Source of the DNA: an uncultured Methylococcaceae bacterium
GTDB taxonomy: Bacteria > Pseudomonadota > Gammaproteobacteria > Methylococcales > Methylomonadaceae
DNA length: 17,833 nucleotides
Reading direction: 5' to 3'
Assembly: GCA_903839795.1 (NCBI GenBank)
Contig: CAIMDR010000656.1
Span: 1 to 17,833 of the forward strand
The stretch's first letter is position 1; each line of letters begins with the position of its first letter. Positions 7,205 to 16,262 of this stretch are shown here, in pieces. The notes under the pieces are model-generated. The model saw only the letters and a list, made by a program, of their open reading frames with translations. It was not told the DNA's origin and made no database searches. A program made the position numbers and the translations under genes.

Positions 7205-8036
7205 AGAGTTAAGCTAAAGCCGGGGATAAATAAACAGAGGGATATTAAAAATTGGACAGTGCGCTATCATAACCCGCTTTACTATATACGAGATGAACAG
7301 TTTTTGTCGCTTTTGTTTGCAGAGCATTTTCAAGATTGAATTGGCGAGGTGTAATCTACCAAGATCCTCCAATTAGTGAGTTTAAATTAACCTAAAAACC
7401 TCATTTAGCTACAGGTTTACACAGAAAAGCATTGATAATACATGATGTTACGCACGACTGACAATTCACCAAAAGTTGATTAAAAGAACTGATCTAACGC
7501 GTTGTTTATCTGTGGCTAGAATACATTTTTAGGATTAACGATATCTGTGTGTTGTAGGGGCAATCCTTTGTGGTTGCCTTGCTAACATCGTGGCATTAAA
7601 GGGCAGTCTCAAATGCCGTGGAGTTATCGGCTAATTGGGCGTTTAATGCAAGTAATCATTTAAACTCTTGAGCTATTTAAGTAAGGGGATTATTATTTGT
7701 CAAGTTCTCTCATTCCTAAACTCCAGCTTGGAAATGCAGACTCAAAAGCTCCTGCTTCCCGTCTTGCAATACAGCCGTGTCAATGTCAAAACGTTTGGGA
7801 CGGGGTTGCAAATCCAGTCTCGCAGCCGATCTAAGTCGAGATCGCCTGCCTTGTTGGCAATACCGGATTATCTTTTAAATAGGCTGCGTAGCGCGGCAGT
7901 TAATAGTATTCACAACCGATTGTAATAACAGCGTCTCAAAGCAAGAAATAATTGGCCAAGCTAACCCGCTTTAACATCAACTCTGACAGCTGACCATTAC
8001 CGGTCATAACCCAACAAACGGGGGTATCGAAAAACC
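7205..8036. other. Non-coding region between mscK and fimT
   Basis: No convincing gene is seen in these 832 bases. They contain family A repeat copy 2 and a hairpin at 7559-7578 (GGCAATCC against GGTTGCC). They also hold a stretch (about 7700-7860) of repeat-like appearance with a small palindrome GATCT-AAGTCG-AGATC. A short open frame at 7668-7925 lacks a Shine-Dalgarno and is Ser/Arg-rich, so I do not call it. The divergent promoters for mscK and the pilus operon must lie here; I could not place them reliably. Confidence 0.6.
7391..7533. repeat. MITE-like repeat family A, copy 2, with 20-bp internal deletion
   Basis: It begins CCTAAAAACCTCATTTAGC and ends ATTTTTAGG, flanked by 5-bp ATTAA direct repeats on both sides. 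It shares ATAATACATGATGTTACGCA and TGATCTAACGCGTTGTTT with the other copies. Compared with copies 1 and 3 it lacks 20 bases lying between two TGTTTATCT repeats in its right arm, which shortens the terminal inverted repeat. Confidence 0.88.
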
Positions 8037-8588
8037 ATGCACAACCAGTTGGAATCCAGCTCAGGATTTACCCTAATGGAACTGATGGTCACCATTTCCA
8101 TCGCAGGCATATTGTTAGGCGTTGCCATCCCCAGTTTTACCTCCATCATCTCCAGCAACCGCTTGACGACTTATGCCAATGAATTGGTGACGGCGTTAAA
8201 TTTTGCCCGTAGTGAGGCGATAAAGCGGGGGATGCAAGTGACCGTCAGGAACAAAGGAGCAAGTACTCACTGGGAAAGCGGGTGGAATGTATTTGTAGAT
8301 AGTGACGGTAGTAATGCTTTTAATGATGATGGCGATGCAGCATTATGTGAATTAGGTGAGGATTGCTTATTAAGAACCTACGATGCTTTATCAATTGGCT
8401 ATACGTTAACAACTGGCGGTAGTGTCTATAAAGACTATGCCGCTTATTTATCAAATGGAACAAGTAAATCGGTGGCTGGCGATACTTTTAGGCTATGCAA
8501 CGGCACAGATAAAACAGCTTCCCGCGCAATTATAATTAACGCTGTCGGTCGTGTCCGAGTTTCAACAGGAACTGCATCTTGTCCTTAA
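8037..8588 (+). CDS. fimT: Type IV minor pilin FimT/FimU (GspH family)
   Basis: The 183-residue prepilin has a 10-residue leader ending SSSG, then FTLMELMVTISIAGILLG, the class III signal cleaved and N-methylated by PilD; Glu at mature position 5 is present. After the hydrophobic helix come RLTTYANELVTALNFARSEA and a C-terminal domain ending in an AIIINAVGRVRVSTG strand, the usual GspH/FimT fold, with a probable disulphide pair in CELGEDC. Minor pilins of this kind prime pilus assembly together with PilV, PilW, PilX and PilY1. It is the first gene of the operon; a G-rich stretch (GGGGG, 13-17 bases before ATG) is the only SD candidate. The 3' end touches pilV. Confidence 0.93.
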   Translation: MHNQLESSSGFTLMELMVTISIAGILLGVAIPSFTSIISSNRLTTYANELVTALNFARSEAIKRGMQVTVRNKGASTHWESGWNVFVDSDGSNAFNDDGDAALCELGEDCLLRTYDALSIGYTLTTGGSVYKDYAAYLSNGTSKSVAGDTFRLCNGTDKTASRAIIINAVGRVRVSTGTASCP

Positions 8589-8611
8589 TGAATTCATTAC
8601 AGAGTCACGCC

Positions 8612-9067
8612 ATGAACAAAAACGTTGGATTTACTCTAATTGAAGTTCTGATTGCGATGGTGGTGCTGGCGGTCGGTTTGCTGAGCTTGGCTGGCTTGCA
8701 AGCAACCAGCCTTAGAAATAATCAGAGTGCTTACAACCGCAGCCAGGCCACGCAACTGGCTTATGACTTGGCCGACAGAATGCGTGCCAATGCCAATATC
8801 ACTGGATTGGCTACCTACACAACAATCTCTCCAATCGCAGCTACAGCAAAAGGGAATTGTCTGATTCTAACTGGTTGTAGTCAAACAGACATGGCCGAAA
8901 ATGATCTCTATGAATGGAACAGTGCTGTCACCACTTCCTTACCTGGCGGCGTGGCAACTGTAACAGTATTAACCGATGTGTATACTGTTACTATTAATTG
9001 GGATGATAATCGGGATGGTAATACTGACAACAATGATCCAAGCTTTCAAACGAGCTTTAGATTATGA
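8612..9067 (+). CDS. pilV: Type IV minor pilin PilV
   Basis: From the ATG at 8612 the protein reads MNKNVG then FTLIEVLIAMVVLAVGLLSL, a compact prepilin leader with cleavage after Gly6 and Glu5. AGLQATSLRNNQSAYNRS and QATQLAYDLADRMRAN are diagnostic of PilV. The mature domain has two spaced cysteines (GNCLILTGC). An alternative ATG at 8588 overlaps the fimT stop (TAATG) and would add 8 residues to the leader; it could serve translational coupling. I prefer 8612 because it gives the usual short leader. The 3' end overlaps pilW by 4 bases (ATGA). PilV is a pilus-tip complex component required for efficient assembly. Confidence 0.92.
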   Translation: MNKNVGFTLIEVLIAMVVLAVGLLSLAGLQATSLRNNQSAYNRSQATQLAYDLADRMRANANITGLATYTTISPIAATAKGNCLILTGCSQTDMAENDLYEWNSAVTTSLPGGVATVTVLTDVYTVTINWDDNRDGNTDNNDPSFQTSFRL

Positions 9068-9780
9068 AAAATAACCACTCTCAAACAGGCATATCCCTGA
9101 TTGAAATTATGATTGCCTTGTTGATAGGCGCGTTTTTGATAGGCGGAGTCCTACAGATTTTTATAGGCAGCAAACAGACCTACCGGATGCAGGAAAACTT
9201 ATCCAGATTGCAGGAAAACGGCCGGTTTGCGATGGATTTTTTAGCCAAGGATATTCGTATGGCGGGTTATAGGGCATGTCTTACTTTTACTTCACCATCG
9301 CCTGATCCTGTCCCATGGCCCATAAATGGCACAAACGATGCCGGATTAAATGCTTCAGATACCATAATAATACAAATGTCTACTAGTAATTGCAGCTTTC
9401 CTCTTACATCTACGACTGTTTTAACAATTACCTACTCCATTAAAGCGGGTGCTAGTGGGCAGCCCGCTCTATTTAAAAATGATGGTATCACGACAAGAGA
9501 GCTTGTTGAAGGCATTGAAAACATGCAGATATTATACGGCGTGGATATTGATTCAGATGGAACATTGGGTTATGGGACGCCCAATTATTATGTTCCGGCA
9601 AGTAGTGTAACTAATAAAGTCGTCAGCATCCGCCTCAGTCTGTTGGCAGCAACTCTTGACGACAATTTAACCATACAACCTCAGCCATATACCTTCAAAG
9701 GCACAACGACAACGCCAACAGACCGTAAAATCAGACGTGTTTTCACTTCGACGATTGCCTTGCGAAATCGTCTGCCATAA
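9064..9780 (+). CDS. pilW: Type IV minor pilin PilW
   Basis: The leader MKNNHSQTG is followed by ISLIEIMIALLIGAFLIGG, with Glu at mature position 5 but Ile rather than Phe at position 1. The next segment, QTYRMQENLSRLQENGRFAM then DFLAKDIRMAGYRAC, is the PilW hallmark. At 238 residues it is shorter than many PilW proteins (often above 300), but the C terminus still shows the strand-rich end YTFKGTTTTPTDRKIRRVF then TSTIALRNRLP, so the difference is probably a smaller middle domain rather than truncation. It overlaps pilV by 4 bases and precedes pilX by 13, consistent with one transcript. Confidence 0.92.
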   Translation: MKNNHSQTGISLIEIMIALLIGAFLIGGVLQIFIGSKQTYRMQENLSRLQENGRFAMDFLAKDIRMAGYRACLTFTSPSPDPVPWPINGTNDAGLNASDTIIIQMSTSNCSFPLTSTTVLTITYSIKAGASGQPALFKNDGITTRELVEGIENMQILYGVDIDSDGTLGYGTPNYYVPASSVTNKVVSIRLSLLAATLDDNLTIQPQPYTFKGTTTTPTDRKIRRVFTSTIALRNRLP

Positions 9781-9793
9781 AACGGAGGTCATT

Positions 9794-10441
9794 GTGAATA
9801 ACAAACCATTTGTTCGACTTCGCTCACAACAAGCTAACTCGAGCAAGCATTCCATCAGCAACAATCCCACCCTACAGCAATCCGGTGCCGTCCTGATAAT
9901 CAGTTTAATTATGTTGCTGTTACTAACGCTGATAGGTGCCTCCAGCATACAAACTACCTCGCTGGAAGAAAAAATGGCAGGTAACCTGCGTGATCTAAAT
10001 CTCGCTTTTCAGGCGGCAGAGTCTGCTTTACGTGATGCGGAACGTGATATCAATCCCAATAATCCACCTGCAGCTGTCTACCGGGATATTCAAGGTCTCC
10101 ACGCAACCGTCACCCCCAACACCTTTAGCTTCGTAGCTGATTGTGGCTTATCAACAGTAGGCGACACCAAGGATGACGGGCTATGTTATAACGATCCAGG
10201 TGGATATGGCGCAGCTATATGGACAACGGCAAATATGACCGCCCCGCCAAGTGTCGCCTACGGTAGATTTACCGGTGCTACACCGATTGCCGGGCTATCT
10301 GCACAACCTCGTTATCTTATTGAAGGTTCCAAAAAACAAATACCTGGGGTTGGTGAGAAATTTTACTACCTTATTACCGTCCGCGCTCAAGGAAGTAGCC
10401 CCAACACGGTTGTACGGTTACAAGCCGTTTATATTAAATAA
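9794..10441 (+). CDS. pilX: Type IV minor pilin PilX
   Basis: I place the start at the GTG at 9794, which follows a strong AGGAGGT-like site (CGGAGGT at 9783-9789); the frame stays open further upstream inside pilW, but that part is not expected to be translated. This gives 215 residues. The hydrophobic helix follows QQSGAVLIISLIMLLLLTL, and TTSLEEKMAGNLRDLNLAF then QAAESALRDAE is the conserved PilX_N signature. There is no G-FxxxE leader of the usual kind, and the pre-helix tail is about 36 residues long, which is long for a prepilin. It ends 29 bases before pilY1. PilX links the minor pilin complex to PilY1 at the pilus tip. Confidence 0.88.
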   Translation: MNNKPFVRLRSQQANSSKHSISNNPTLQQSGAVLIISLIMLLLLTLIGASSIQTTSLEEKMAGNLRDLNLAFQAAESALRDAERDINPNNPPAAVYRDIQGLHATVTPNTFSFVADCGLSTVGDTKDDGLCYNDPGGYGAAIWTTANMTAPPSVAYGRFTGATPIAGLSAQPRYLIEGSKKQIPGVGEKFYYLITVRAQGSSPNTVVRLQAVYIK

Positions 10442-10470
10442 AAAATACTGTTACTCATTTGGAGTCAACC

Positions 10471-13400
10471 ATGAACGCAAAACGTATCCTGCTTATTGCC
10501 TTGCTGGTTTTTTTGCCAGCGTCAGCGATCGCGTTAAATCTCTCGCAGAGTCCGCTTTATCTGAGTGAGAGTGGCACGCCGCTGATCATGTTGACTATGG
10601 AGCGTGATCATAAGCTTTATTATGAAGCCTATAATGACGCTTCTGACATCAATGGTGATGGCGTACTCGACATCCGCTACAAACCGGCCATCACTTATTT
10701 TGGTTATTTCGATTCGCATAAGTGCTACAGCTATGGATCGGGTAAGTTCACCCCCACGGCAACCACAGTTAATAAGCAATGCAGTGGGGCATGGAGTGGC
10801 GATTATCTGAACTATTTGACTACCTCGCGGATGGATGCTCTGAGGCGCGTGCTGTATGGTGGCAAGCGCTACCTTGATGACCCGACGGCCACGGTACTGG
10901 AACGATCTTTTATTCCCCAGGACGCCCATAGCTGGGGCAAGGAATATACCAGTACAGTGATTGATGGCTATGACATTGCTTTGTATACACCGCTGGCACA
11001 GCCCACTTCAGGAACCCATCATTTATTTGCCAATACAACGCTGTTAAACACCAGCAATCCGCTGCTAAGGGTTTTGCAAAATACAGCTTTCAGGGTTTGG
11101 GAGTGGTTGTCCATCGAACGCCCTGTAGCTGGCACGCAATGCGCAACCGGCAATAATGTCAGATCGAATTGCGCAGTAGCCGGTAGCACCTATTGGGAAA
11201 AAGTCCCCGCCAGCTATTTCACCAATTTGACCATTACGACCTATAACACGACTGGTTACGGCACTAATTATCCCTACAGTCACAGCGATTTTAATGCACT
11301 GGTTACCACTTACGGGATCAGTTCAAAATTGTTTGGCAGCACCTCGGCTTCAAATATTGACTGCAACAGTAGTAATGGTAATTGTAATGTAAACTCAACA
11401 GCTAGTGGGGCGCAAGACAATTATCTGGCATTGATAAGCGGTAATTTGGTTATTCCGGCGGGTATGGGGGGGAGTTTCACCTTTGCGGTGGATGGCGACG
11501 ATGCGCAGGAAGTCATTGTCGATGGTGCTGTGGTGGCCAGCTACTATGGGCCGCATGGTTTTGCTAATAATACCAGCCATAGTGGCACTATCAGTCTTAC
11601 TGCAGGGATCCATACCCTTCTTTACCGTATGCAAGAAGCGCAAGGAGGTGATGGTTATGTGCTTTGGTGGCAAAGGACAACCCCCACCTCCACCATGATT
11701 GATTACGTCGTCCGCGTTGATGCCTGTGTTTCCGGTCTCCTGGAAAGCGAATGCCGGGGCTATCCAGCCAACAGTCCGACGGTTTACAAACCGGCCGGCA
11801 TATTGCAGCAGTATGGGGAAAACGAACGGATGGCGTTTGGTTTGATAACGGGTTCTTACACGAAAAACGAATCAGGTGGGGTACTGCGAAAAAACATTTC
11901 GTCCCTGACGGATGAAATTAATCCGGCTACCGGCCAATTCACCAGCACCAACGGCATTATCAAAACCATTGATGCCTTGAAAATCATCGGCTTTGGCAGC
12001 GGCTATTCCTACGACCAAAATTGCACTGTACCTGAGGTCGGCGGCCCTCTGGCGGAAGGGCGTTGCCGGATGTGGGGCAATCCTACGGCGGAAATTATGT
12101 ATGAAGGGCTACGTTATTTCGCGGGGATAGCGCCAACTCCAGCTTACTCGATTGGCAGTACTGGCAACGATGACAGTAGCCTGGGCTTACCCCTGCGAGC
12201 ATGGCTGGATCCCTACCGGTCGACAACCGGAGGCTATCCCGTGTGCTCAAGACCCTCGCTATTCGTGATTAGTGATATTAATCCCAACTTCGATACGGAT
12301 CAGTTACCGGGCAGTTATTTCAACTCTTTTACTGGCATCAGCGGGTTAAATGTTGATACCCTTGCACAAACCATTTGGAATGGCGAATATGGTGCCAACG
12401 CATCCCTCTTTATCGGGCAGTCAGGCGCAAGTTATGACGGCGCACCAACGGCTAAAACCGCCACCAGCTTTGGCAATATACGGGGGCTTTCACCGGAAGA
12501 ACCTACTCAGCGGGGTGGCTATTATGCTGCCAGCATCGGTTTGTTCGGTAAAACGAATGACTTAAATGCCGCAGCCACCGGCAATCAGAAAACCGATACC
12601 TTCAGCATCGCCCTGGCTTCCCCTTTACCCCGTATTGCCTTTCCCTTGAACGGACATAACATCACTTTAGTACCCTTCGCCAAAACCGTAGGCGGCTGTG
12701 GCAGTGTTTCGGCGACTCAAGGGCAGTATCAGCCGACCAATACCATTGTGGACTTCTATGTGGATACCATCACCAATACCGATTCGACCAATATCGACAC
12801 GACGGTCAATGGCGGTTTGGCTAAAGCCAAGTTTAGAATCAACTACGAAGATTCCGAATACGGATCGGATCATGATATGGATGCCATCGCTGAGTACGAG
12901 TTGACGGCAAAAGCAGATCATACGCTGGATATCAAGGTGTCTTCAACTTACGCAGCGGGTGGTTGTATCCAGCACATGGGCTACGTTATCTCCGGCACTT
13001 CTGCAGATGGCATTTACCTTGAAGTCAGGGATCCTGATACTGGAGCAGGAAGCGATGTGGACTATTATTTGGACACGCCGCATAGCCGGAGCGGCGCAGC
13101 GCTGCCTACCAGCACCACGCGAAATTTTTCGGTTGGCACCAATACCTCGGCTACCTTCGTTGCCCATGATCCCTTGTGGTACGCAGCCAAGTGGGGCGGA
13201 TTTATTGACAGCAACGATAACAACCTGCTCGATGCAACGGAATGGGATAGCCGCGATGGCGCTGATGGAGTGCCTGACAGTTATTTTCTGGTCACCAATG
13301 CCAGTAAGCTTAAGGAACAGTTGGATCGGGCTTTTACCGAAATTCTCGCCCGCGACAGCTCGGCTTCAGCGGTAGCGACCAATTCCACGAGCCTGAAGAC

Positions 13401-15468
13401 TCAAAGCCGGGTCTATCAGGCCAGATACAACAGCCTGGACTGGAGCGGACAACTACTGTCTTACCAACTTAGTGCCAGTGGTGTGCTCGCCAGTACCGCC
13501 GAATGGGACACCGGTGTCAAGATCAATGCACAGAATCCTACTACCGGACGGGTAATTATAACAAAGGGGGCTACCGGTGACGGCGTGGCGTTCAACTATG
13601 CAAATCTGACCGGGCCTACCACCACAGCTGGAACCCAGAAAAATTGGCTGGATAAAGATGGGGTAGGCGTGACGGATAACTGCGGCTTGGAGCGGATTGC
13701 CTATTTGCGCGGCGATCAAACCAACGAAGCGGCTAACGGAGTATTTACCTGTGCCTCTTCAACTTCAACCAGCAAATTCCGTCAACGTTCCACGACCAGG
13801 TTGGGAGACATCGTCAATTCCAATCCCTGGTATGTGGGTGCGCCTTCAGCCGGGTTCTCGGATGTGGACTACCCCGGTTACAGTGTATTCCGACAAGGCA
13901 AACTAACCCGTAACCCCGTCGTTTATATGGGAGGTAATGACGGTATGCTGCATGGTTTTGATGCCTCACTTGACACGACGACTGTCGCTACTGGCGTAAC
14001 CACAGCCACTTCGGGTAATGAAGTCTTGGCTTATGTCCCTACCGGTGTATTTCCGAACCTTAGTAAGCTAAGTGAACTGTCTTACAATCAGAATCATCTT
14101 TATTTTGTTGATGGTTCGCCCATGATAGGGGATGTTGATCTGACCAGTTCGAACTGGCATACGGTATTGGTAGGCGCTCTGGCCGCTGGCGGCAAAGGCT
14201 TTTATGCGTTGGATATCACCGACCCTTCACTTTTCAGCGAAAGCAACGCAGCCGATATTCTGCTCTGGGAGTTTAATAACGCAGATGATGCTGATATGGG
14301 CTATGCCTTTAATCTGCCCCCGGCAAGTTCAGCAACGGGACAAGCCAAACAAATTATAAGAATGGCAAACGGCAAGTGGGCGGTTATTGTTGGAAATGGT
14401 TACAACAGCAGCTTGGGCAAGGCAGTACTCTATGTTCTTTTCATAAACGATGGTGTAGACGGCTGGAGTACGGGTGATTTTATAAAGCTCGTAGCCGATG
14501 CACCGGTTGGACAAGATAATGGTCTCTCCACCCCAGTACCCTTTGACACTAACAATGATGGCTACGCCGATACCGTTTACGCGGGCGATTTAAAAGGCAA
14601 TATGTGGAAGTTCCTGATTGGCCCCAATAGTAGCGATGCCAGTATAACCAGTACCTCATCAACCTGGAAAGTGGCTTTTTCCGGTGCCCCGCTTTTTACC
14701 GCAACGGACAGCGGCGGACTGGCTCAGCCTGTTATTTGGCCACCCGAGGTGACACTGCATCCCGGCGGTGGACAGATGATCCTGTTTGGCACCGGTAAGT
14801 ATATTGAACCAGTCGATAAAACCGACTCTCACACCCAAACTTTCTATGGTATCTGGGATCGGCATATTGTCAGCGGGACACCTTTGGGCACACGTGCTAC
14901 TGATCTGCTTCCGCAGACAGTGACCGAGTCGGCATTAGCCGGGGGTAACTTCCGTATTCCCACTAACACTGCTATTTATTGGCGTCCTGTACCGCCTTTA
15001 ATAGCGCCGCTTGATGTGGCGAATTGCAAGCTCACGACACCTACTTGCACGCCCACCCATAGGGGCTGGTATCTGGATATGCCCAGTACTGGGGAACGCG
15101 CTACAGGCGTACCGAAACTTATCAATCAAGTAATATTTTTCAATACCTTAATCCCTTCTTCCACGATCTGTTCTCCAGGTACGGGCTGGTTAATGTCTAT
15201 GGATTATCTGAATGGCGGTCTGCTTCCCCGTGCCATCTTCATCACCGGCGGTAGCGGCACATTCAGCAACTCCGACATCAATGTGGGGGGCTTTCAAGTA
15301 GGGGCGGCACTAGGGGGGACAACTTTCATCAAGAACCTGTCCAGTGTAGATTCAAGTAATATCGGTGTGGGTGTTTCTTCTCTTACCTCTGGAGATCTGA
15401 AGCCAATTCTAATTAACTTAGGCAGTGACTCCAAAGGTCGTCTCAGTTGGCGCGAGCTTTTTCAATAG
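10471..15468 (+). CDS. pilY1: PilY1-type pilus tip adhesin with PA14-like insert
   Basis: The start is the ATG at 10471, with GGAG at 10461-10464; this gives 1665 residues, larger than P. aeruginosa PilY1 (about 1160). A signal peptide ends near ASAIA (residue 21). The opening LSQSPLYLSESGTPLIMLTM and the loop DINGDGVLD (59-67) are typical of PilY1. Residues about 316-403 resemble a PA14 module (SFTFAVDGDDAQEVIVDG ... GIHTLLYRMQEAQGGDGYV). SLFVISDINPNFD near 596 may be part of a von Willebrand A-like fold. The C-terminal beta-propeller carries WHTVLVGALAAGGKGFYALD near 1228 and the calcium loop DTNNDGYAD at 1359-1367, equivalent to the loop controlling pilus retraction in Pseudomonas. Another loop, DSNDNNLLD, is at 913-921. 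It acts in pilus assembly, adhesion and possibly surface sensing. Confidence 0.93.
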   Translation: MNAKRILLIALLVFLPASAIALNLSQSPLYLSESGTPLIMLTMERDHKLYYEAYNDASDINGDGVLDIRYKPAITYFGYFDSHKCYSYGSGKFTPTATTVNKQCSGAWSGDYLNYLTTSRMDALRRVLYGGKRYLDDPTATVLERSFIPQDAHSWGKEYTSTVIDGYDIALYTPLAQPTSGTHHLFANTTLLNTSNPLLRVLQNTAFRVWEWLSIERPVAGTQCATGNNVRSNCAVAGSTYWEKVPASYFTNLTITTYNTTGYGTNYPYSHSDFNALVTTYGISSKLFGSTSASNIDCNSSNGNCNVNSTASGAQDNYLALISGNLVIPAGMGGSFTFAVDGDDAQEVIVDGAVVASYYGPHGFANNTSHSGTISLTAGIHTLLYRMQEAQGGDGYVLWWQRTTPTSTMIDYVVRVDACVSGLLESECRGYPANSPTVYKPAGILQQYGENERMAFGLITGSYTKNESGGVLRKNISSLTDEINPATGQFTSTNGIIKTIDALKIIGFGSGYSYDQNCTVPEVGGPLAEGRCRMWGNPTAEIMYEGLRYFAGIAPTPAYSIGSTGNDDSSLGLPLRAWLDPYRSTTGGYPVCSRPSLFVISDINPNFDTDQLPGSYFNSFTGISGLNVDTLAQTIWNGEYGANASLFIGQSGASYDGAPTAKTATSFGNIRGLSPEEPTQRGGYYAASIGLFGKTNDLNAAATGNQKTDTFSIALASPLPRIAFPLNGHNITLVPFAKTVGGCGSVSATQGQYQPTNTIVDFYVDTITNTDSTNIDTTVNGGLAKAKFRINYEDSEYGSDHDMDAIAEYELTAKADHTLDIKVSSTYAAGGCIQHMGYVISGTSADGIYLEVRDPDTGAGSDVDYYLDTPHSRSGAALPTSTTRNFSVGTNTSATFVAHDPLWYAAKWGGFIDSNDNNLLDATEWDSRDGADGVPDSYFLVTNASKLKEQLDRAFTEILARDSSASAVATNSTSLKTQSRVYQARYNSLDWSGQLLSYQLSASGVLASTAEWDTGVKINAQNPTTGRVIITKGATGDGVAFNYANLTGPTTTAGTQKNWLDKDGVGVTDNCGLERIAYLRGDQTNEAANGVFTCASSTSTSKFRQRSTTRLGDIVNSNPWYVGAPSAGFSDVDYPGYSVFRQGKLTRNPVVYMGGNDGMLHGFDASLDTTTVATGVTTATSGNEVLAYVPTGVFPNLSKLSELSYNQNHLYFVDGSPMIGDVDLTSSNWHTVLVGALAAGGKGFYALDITDPSLFSESNAADILLWEFNNADDADMGYAFNLPPASSATGQAKQIIRMANGKWAVIVGNGYNSSLGKAVLYVLFINDGVDGWSTGDFIKLVADAPVGQDNGLSTPVPFDTNNDGYADTVYAGDLKGNMWKFLIGPNSSDASITSTSSTWKVAFSGAPLFTATDSGGLAQPVIWPPEVTLHPGGGQMILFGTGKYIEPVDKTDSHTQTFYGIWDRHIVSGTPLGTRATDLLPQTVTESALAGGNFRIPTNTAIYWRPVPPLIAPLDVANCKLTTPTCTPTHRGWYLDMPSTGERATGVPKLINQVIFFNTLIPSSTICSPGTGWLMSMDYLNGGLLPRAIFITGGSGTFSNSDINVGGFQVGAALGGTTFIKNLSSVDSSNIGVGVSSLTSGDLKPILINLGSDSKGRLSWRELFQ

Positions 15469-15634
15469 GGAGACGGCGCATTGACCATTAGTACAGGGTT
15501 TTAATTTTTAGATTAGTCTTTTTCAAAAGTGTAAAAATAGACAAATGTACATGGATAAGATGACAAGCTTTTATCATTGTTGGGGAACAAGCTTCAAATG
15601 GCAATATATCAGACAACTTAGGAAAAATTAAATT
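15469..15634 (+). promoter_or_regulatory. Leader region of pilE, possible weak promoter
   Basis: These 166 A/T-rich bases lack a clear terminator, so readthrough from pilY1 is possible. TTGACC at 15481-15486 resembles a -35 box, but the hexamer 17 bases on (ATTTTT) is a poor -10. AGGA about 11 bases before the pilE ATG is the likely ribosome binding site. I see no sigma54-type GG-N10-GC promoter of the sort used by many pilA genes. Confidence 0.22.
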
Positions 15635-16021
15635 ATGAAACAGAAACAACGAGGTTTTACGCTCATTGAACTCATGATTACCGTCGCCATCATCGGTATT
15701 TTGGCCGGCATCGCTATTCCCAGTTATCAGGATAGTGTGATGAAGTCACGGCGGACGGATGCAAAGGGGGCGTTATTGAGCTTGGCCAATACGATGGAAC
15801 GGAACTTTACGACAACCAATAGCTACGTAGGTGTTACGCCGACTAATACAGACTATTACACGATAACCATCACTGCGACTGCCAGCAGTTATACCTTAAG
15901 TGCGGCGCCCGCTGGAGCCCAGGCTAATGACAGCTGCGGCACATTAACGTTGACTCAAACGGGCGTTAAATGCCCCAGCAATAACTCCACATGCGCCAGC
16001 CACACAGCGGGTTGTTGGTGA
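15635..16021 (+). CDS. pilE: Type IV pilin PilE
   Basis: This 128-residue pilin has leader MKQKQRG, cleavage before [20 protein letters not shown], Glu at position 5 and Pro in IPSYQ as expected for the alpha-1 spine. [20 protein letters not shown] and the Y-x-Y-x-I-T-I region match PilE proteins encoded after pilY1. The tail [16 protein letters not shown] then [15 protein letters not shown] holds four cysteines rather than the usual two, so the D-loop may have two disulphides. This type usually acts as a minor pilin of the tip complex or as a secondary pilin; whether it is the main fibre subunit here cannot be decided from the window. The hairpin at 16066-16095 may end the transcript. Confidence 0.9.
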   Translation: MKQKQRGFTLIELMITVAIIGILAGIAIPSYQDSVMKSRRTDAKGALLSLANTMERNFTTTNSYVGVTPTNTDYYTITITATASSYTLSAAPAGAQANDSCGTLTLTQTGVKCPSNNSTCASHTAGCW

Positions 16022-16065
16022 GCATTTATGCACGTCATAAAGCAAGGTAGGGTTGGCATTTAAGG

Positions 16066-16160
16066 CGTGACGGGGTTTGCACCCCGTTACTCACGTTTTA
16101 AACGCTATCGAAGCCTTCAAACGTTTCAGTCAGGGTTGTAAACCCTGATCGGCATCAGTG
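16066..16160. repeat. Hairpin block family D, copy 1 (uninterrupted)
   Basis: Two adjacent hairpins: CGTGACGGGG-TTTGCA-CCCCGTTACTCACG (16066-16095) and AGGGTT-GTAA-ACCCT, joined by TTCAAACGTTTCAGTC. An inverted copy, interrupted by a family A element, lies at 17453-17720. The first hairpin is well placed to act as a terminator for pilE, although it lacks a long T run. The remaining sequence up to the tandem array (16161-16262) contains a short palindrome GTGGGATG-GA-CATCCCAC and no gene that I can see. Confidence 0.82.
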
Positions 16161-16262
16161 GATACAATTTATCATTAAGGCGTTAACTAGACTCGTTATA
16201 GAGTAAACGCTACTATTTATTGGGTAAGATAATTTTATGGTGTGGGATGGACATCCCACGAT

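Noticed and set aside
7668..7925. Small gene of 85 codons between mscK and fimT
   Set aside because: There is no ribosome binding site, the Ser/Arg-rich composition is not protein-like, and it lies in repeat-like sequence.
9737..9793. Upstream extension of PilX
   Set aside because: The extra codons overlap the pilW end and lack a ribosome site, whereas the GTG at 9794 has a strong one.
15469..15634. Sigma54 promoter before pilE
   Set aside because: No GG-N10-GC element with acceptable surrounding bases was found.
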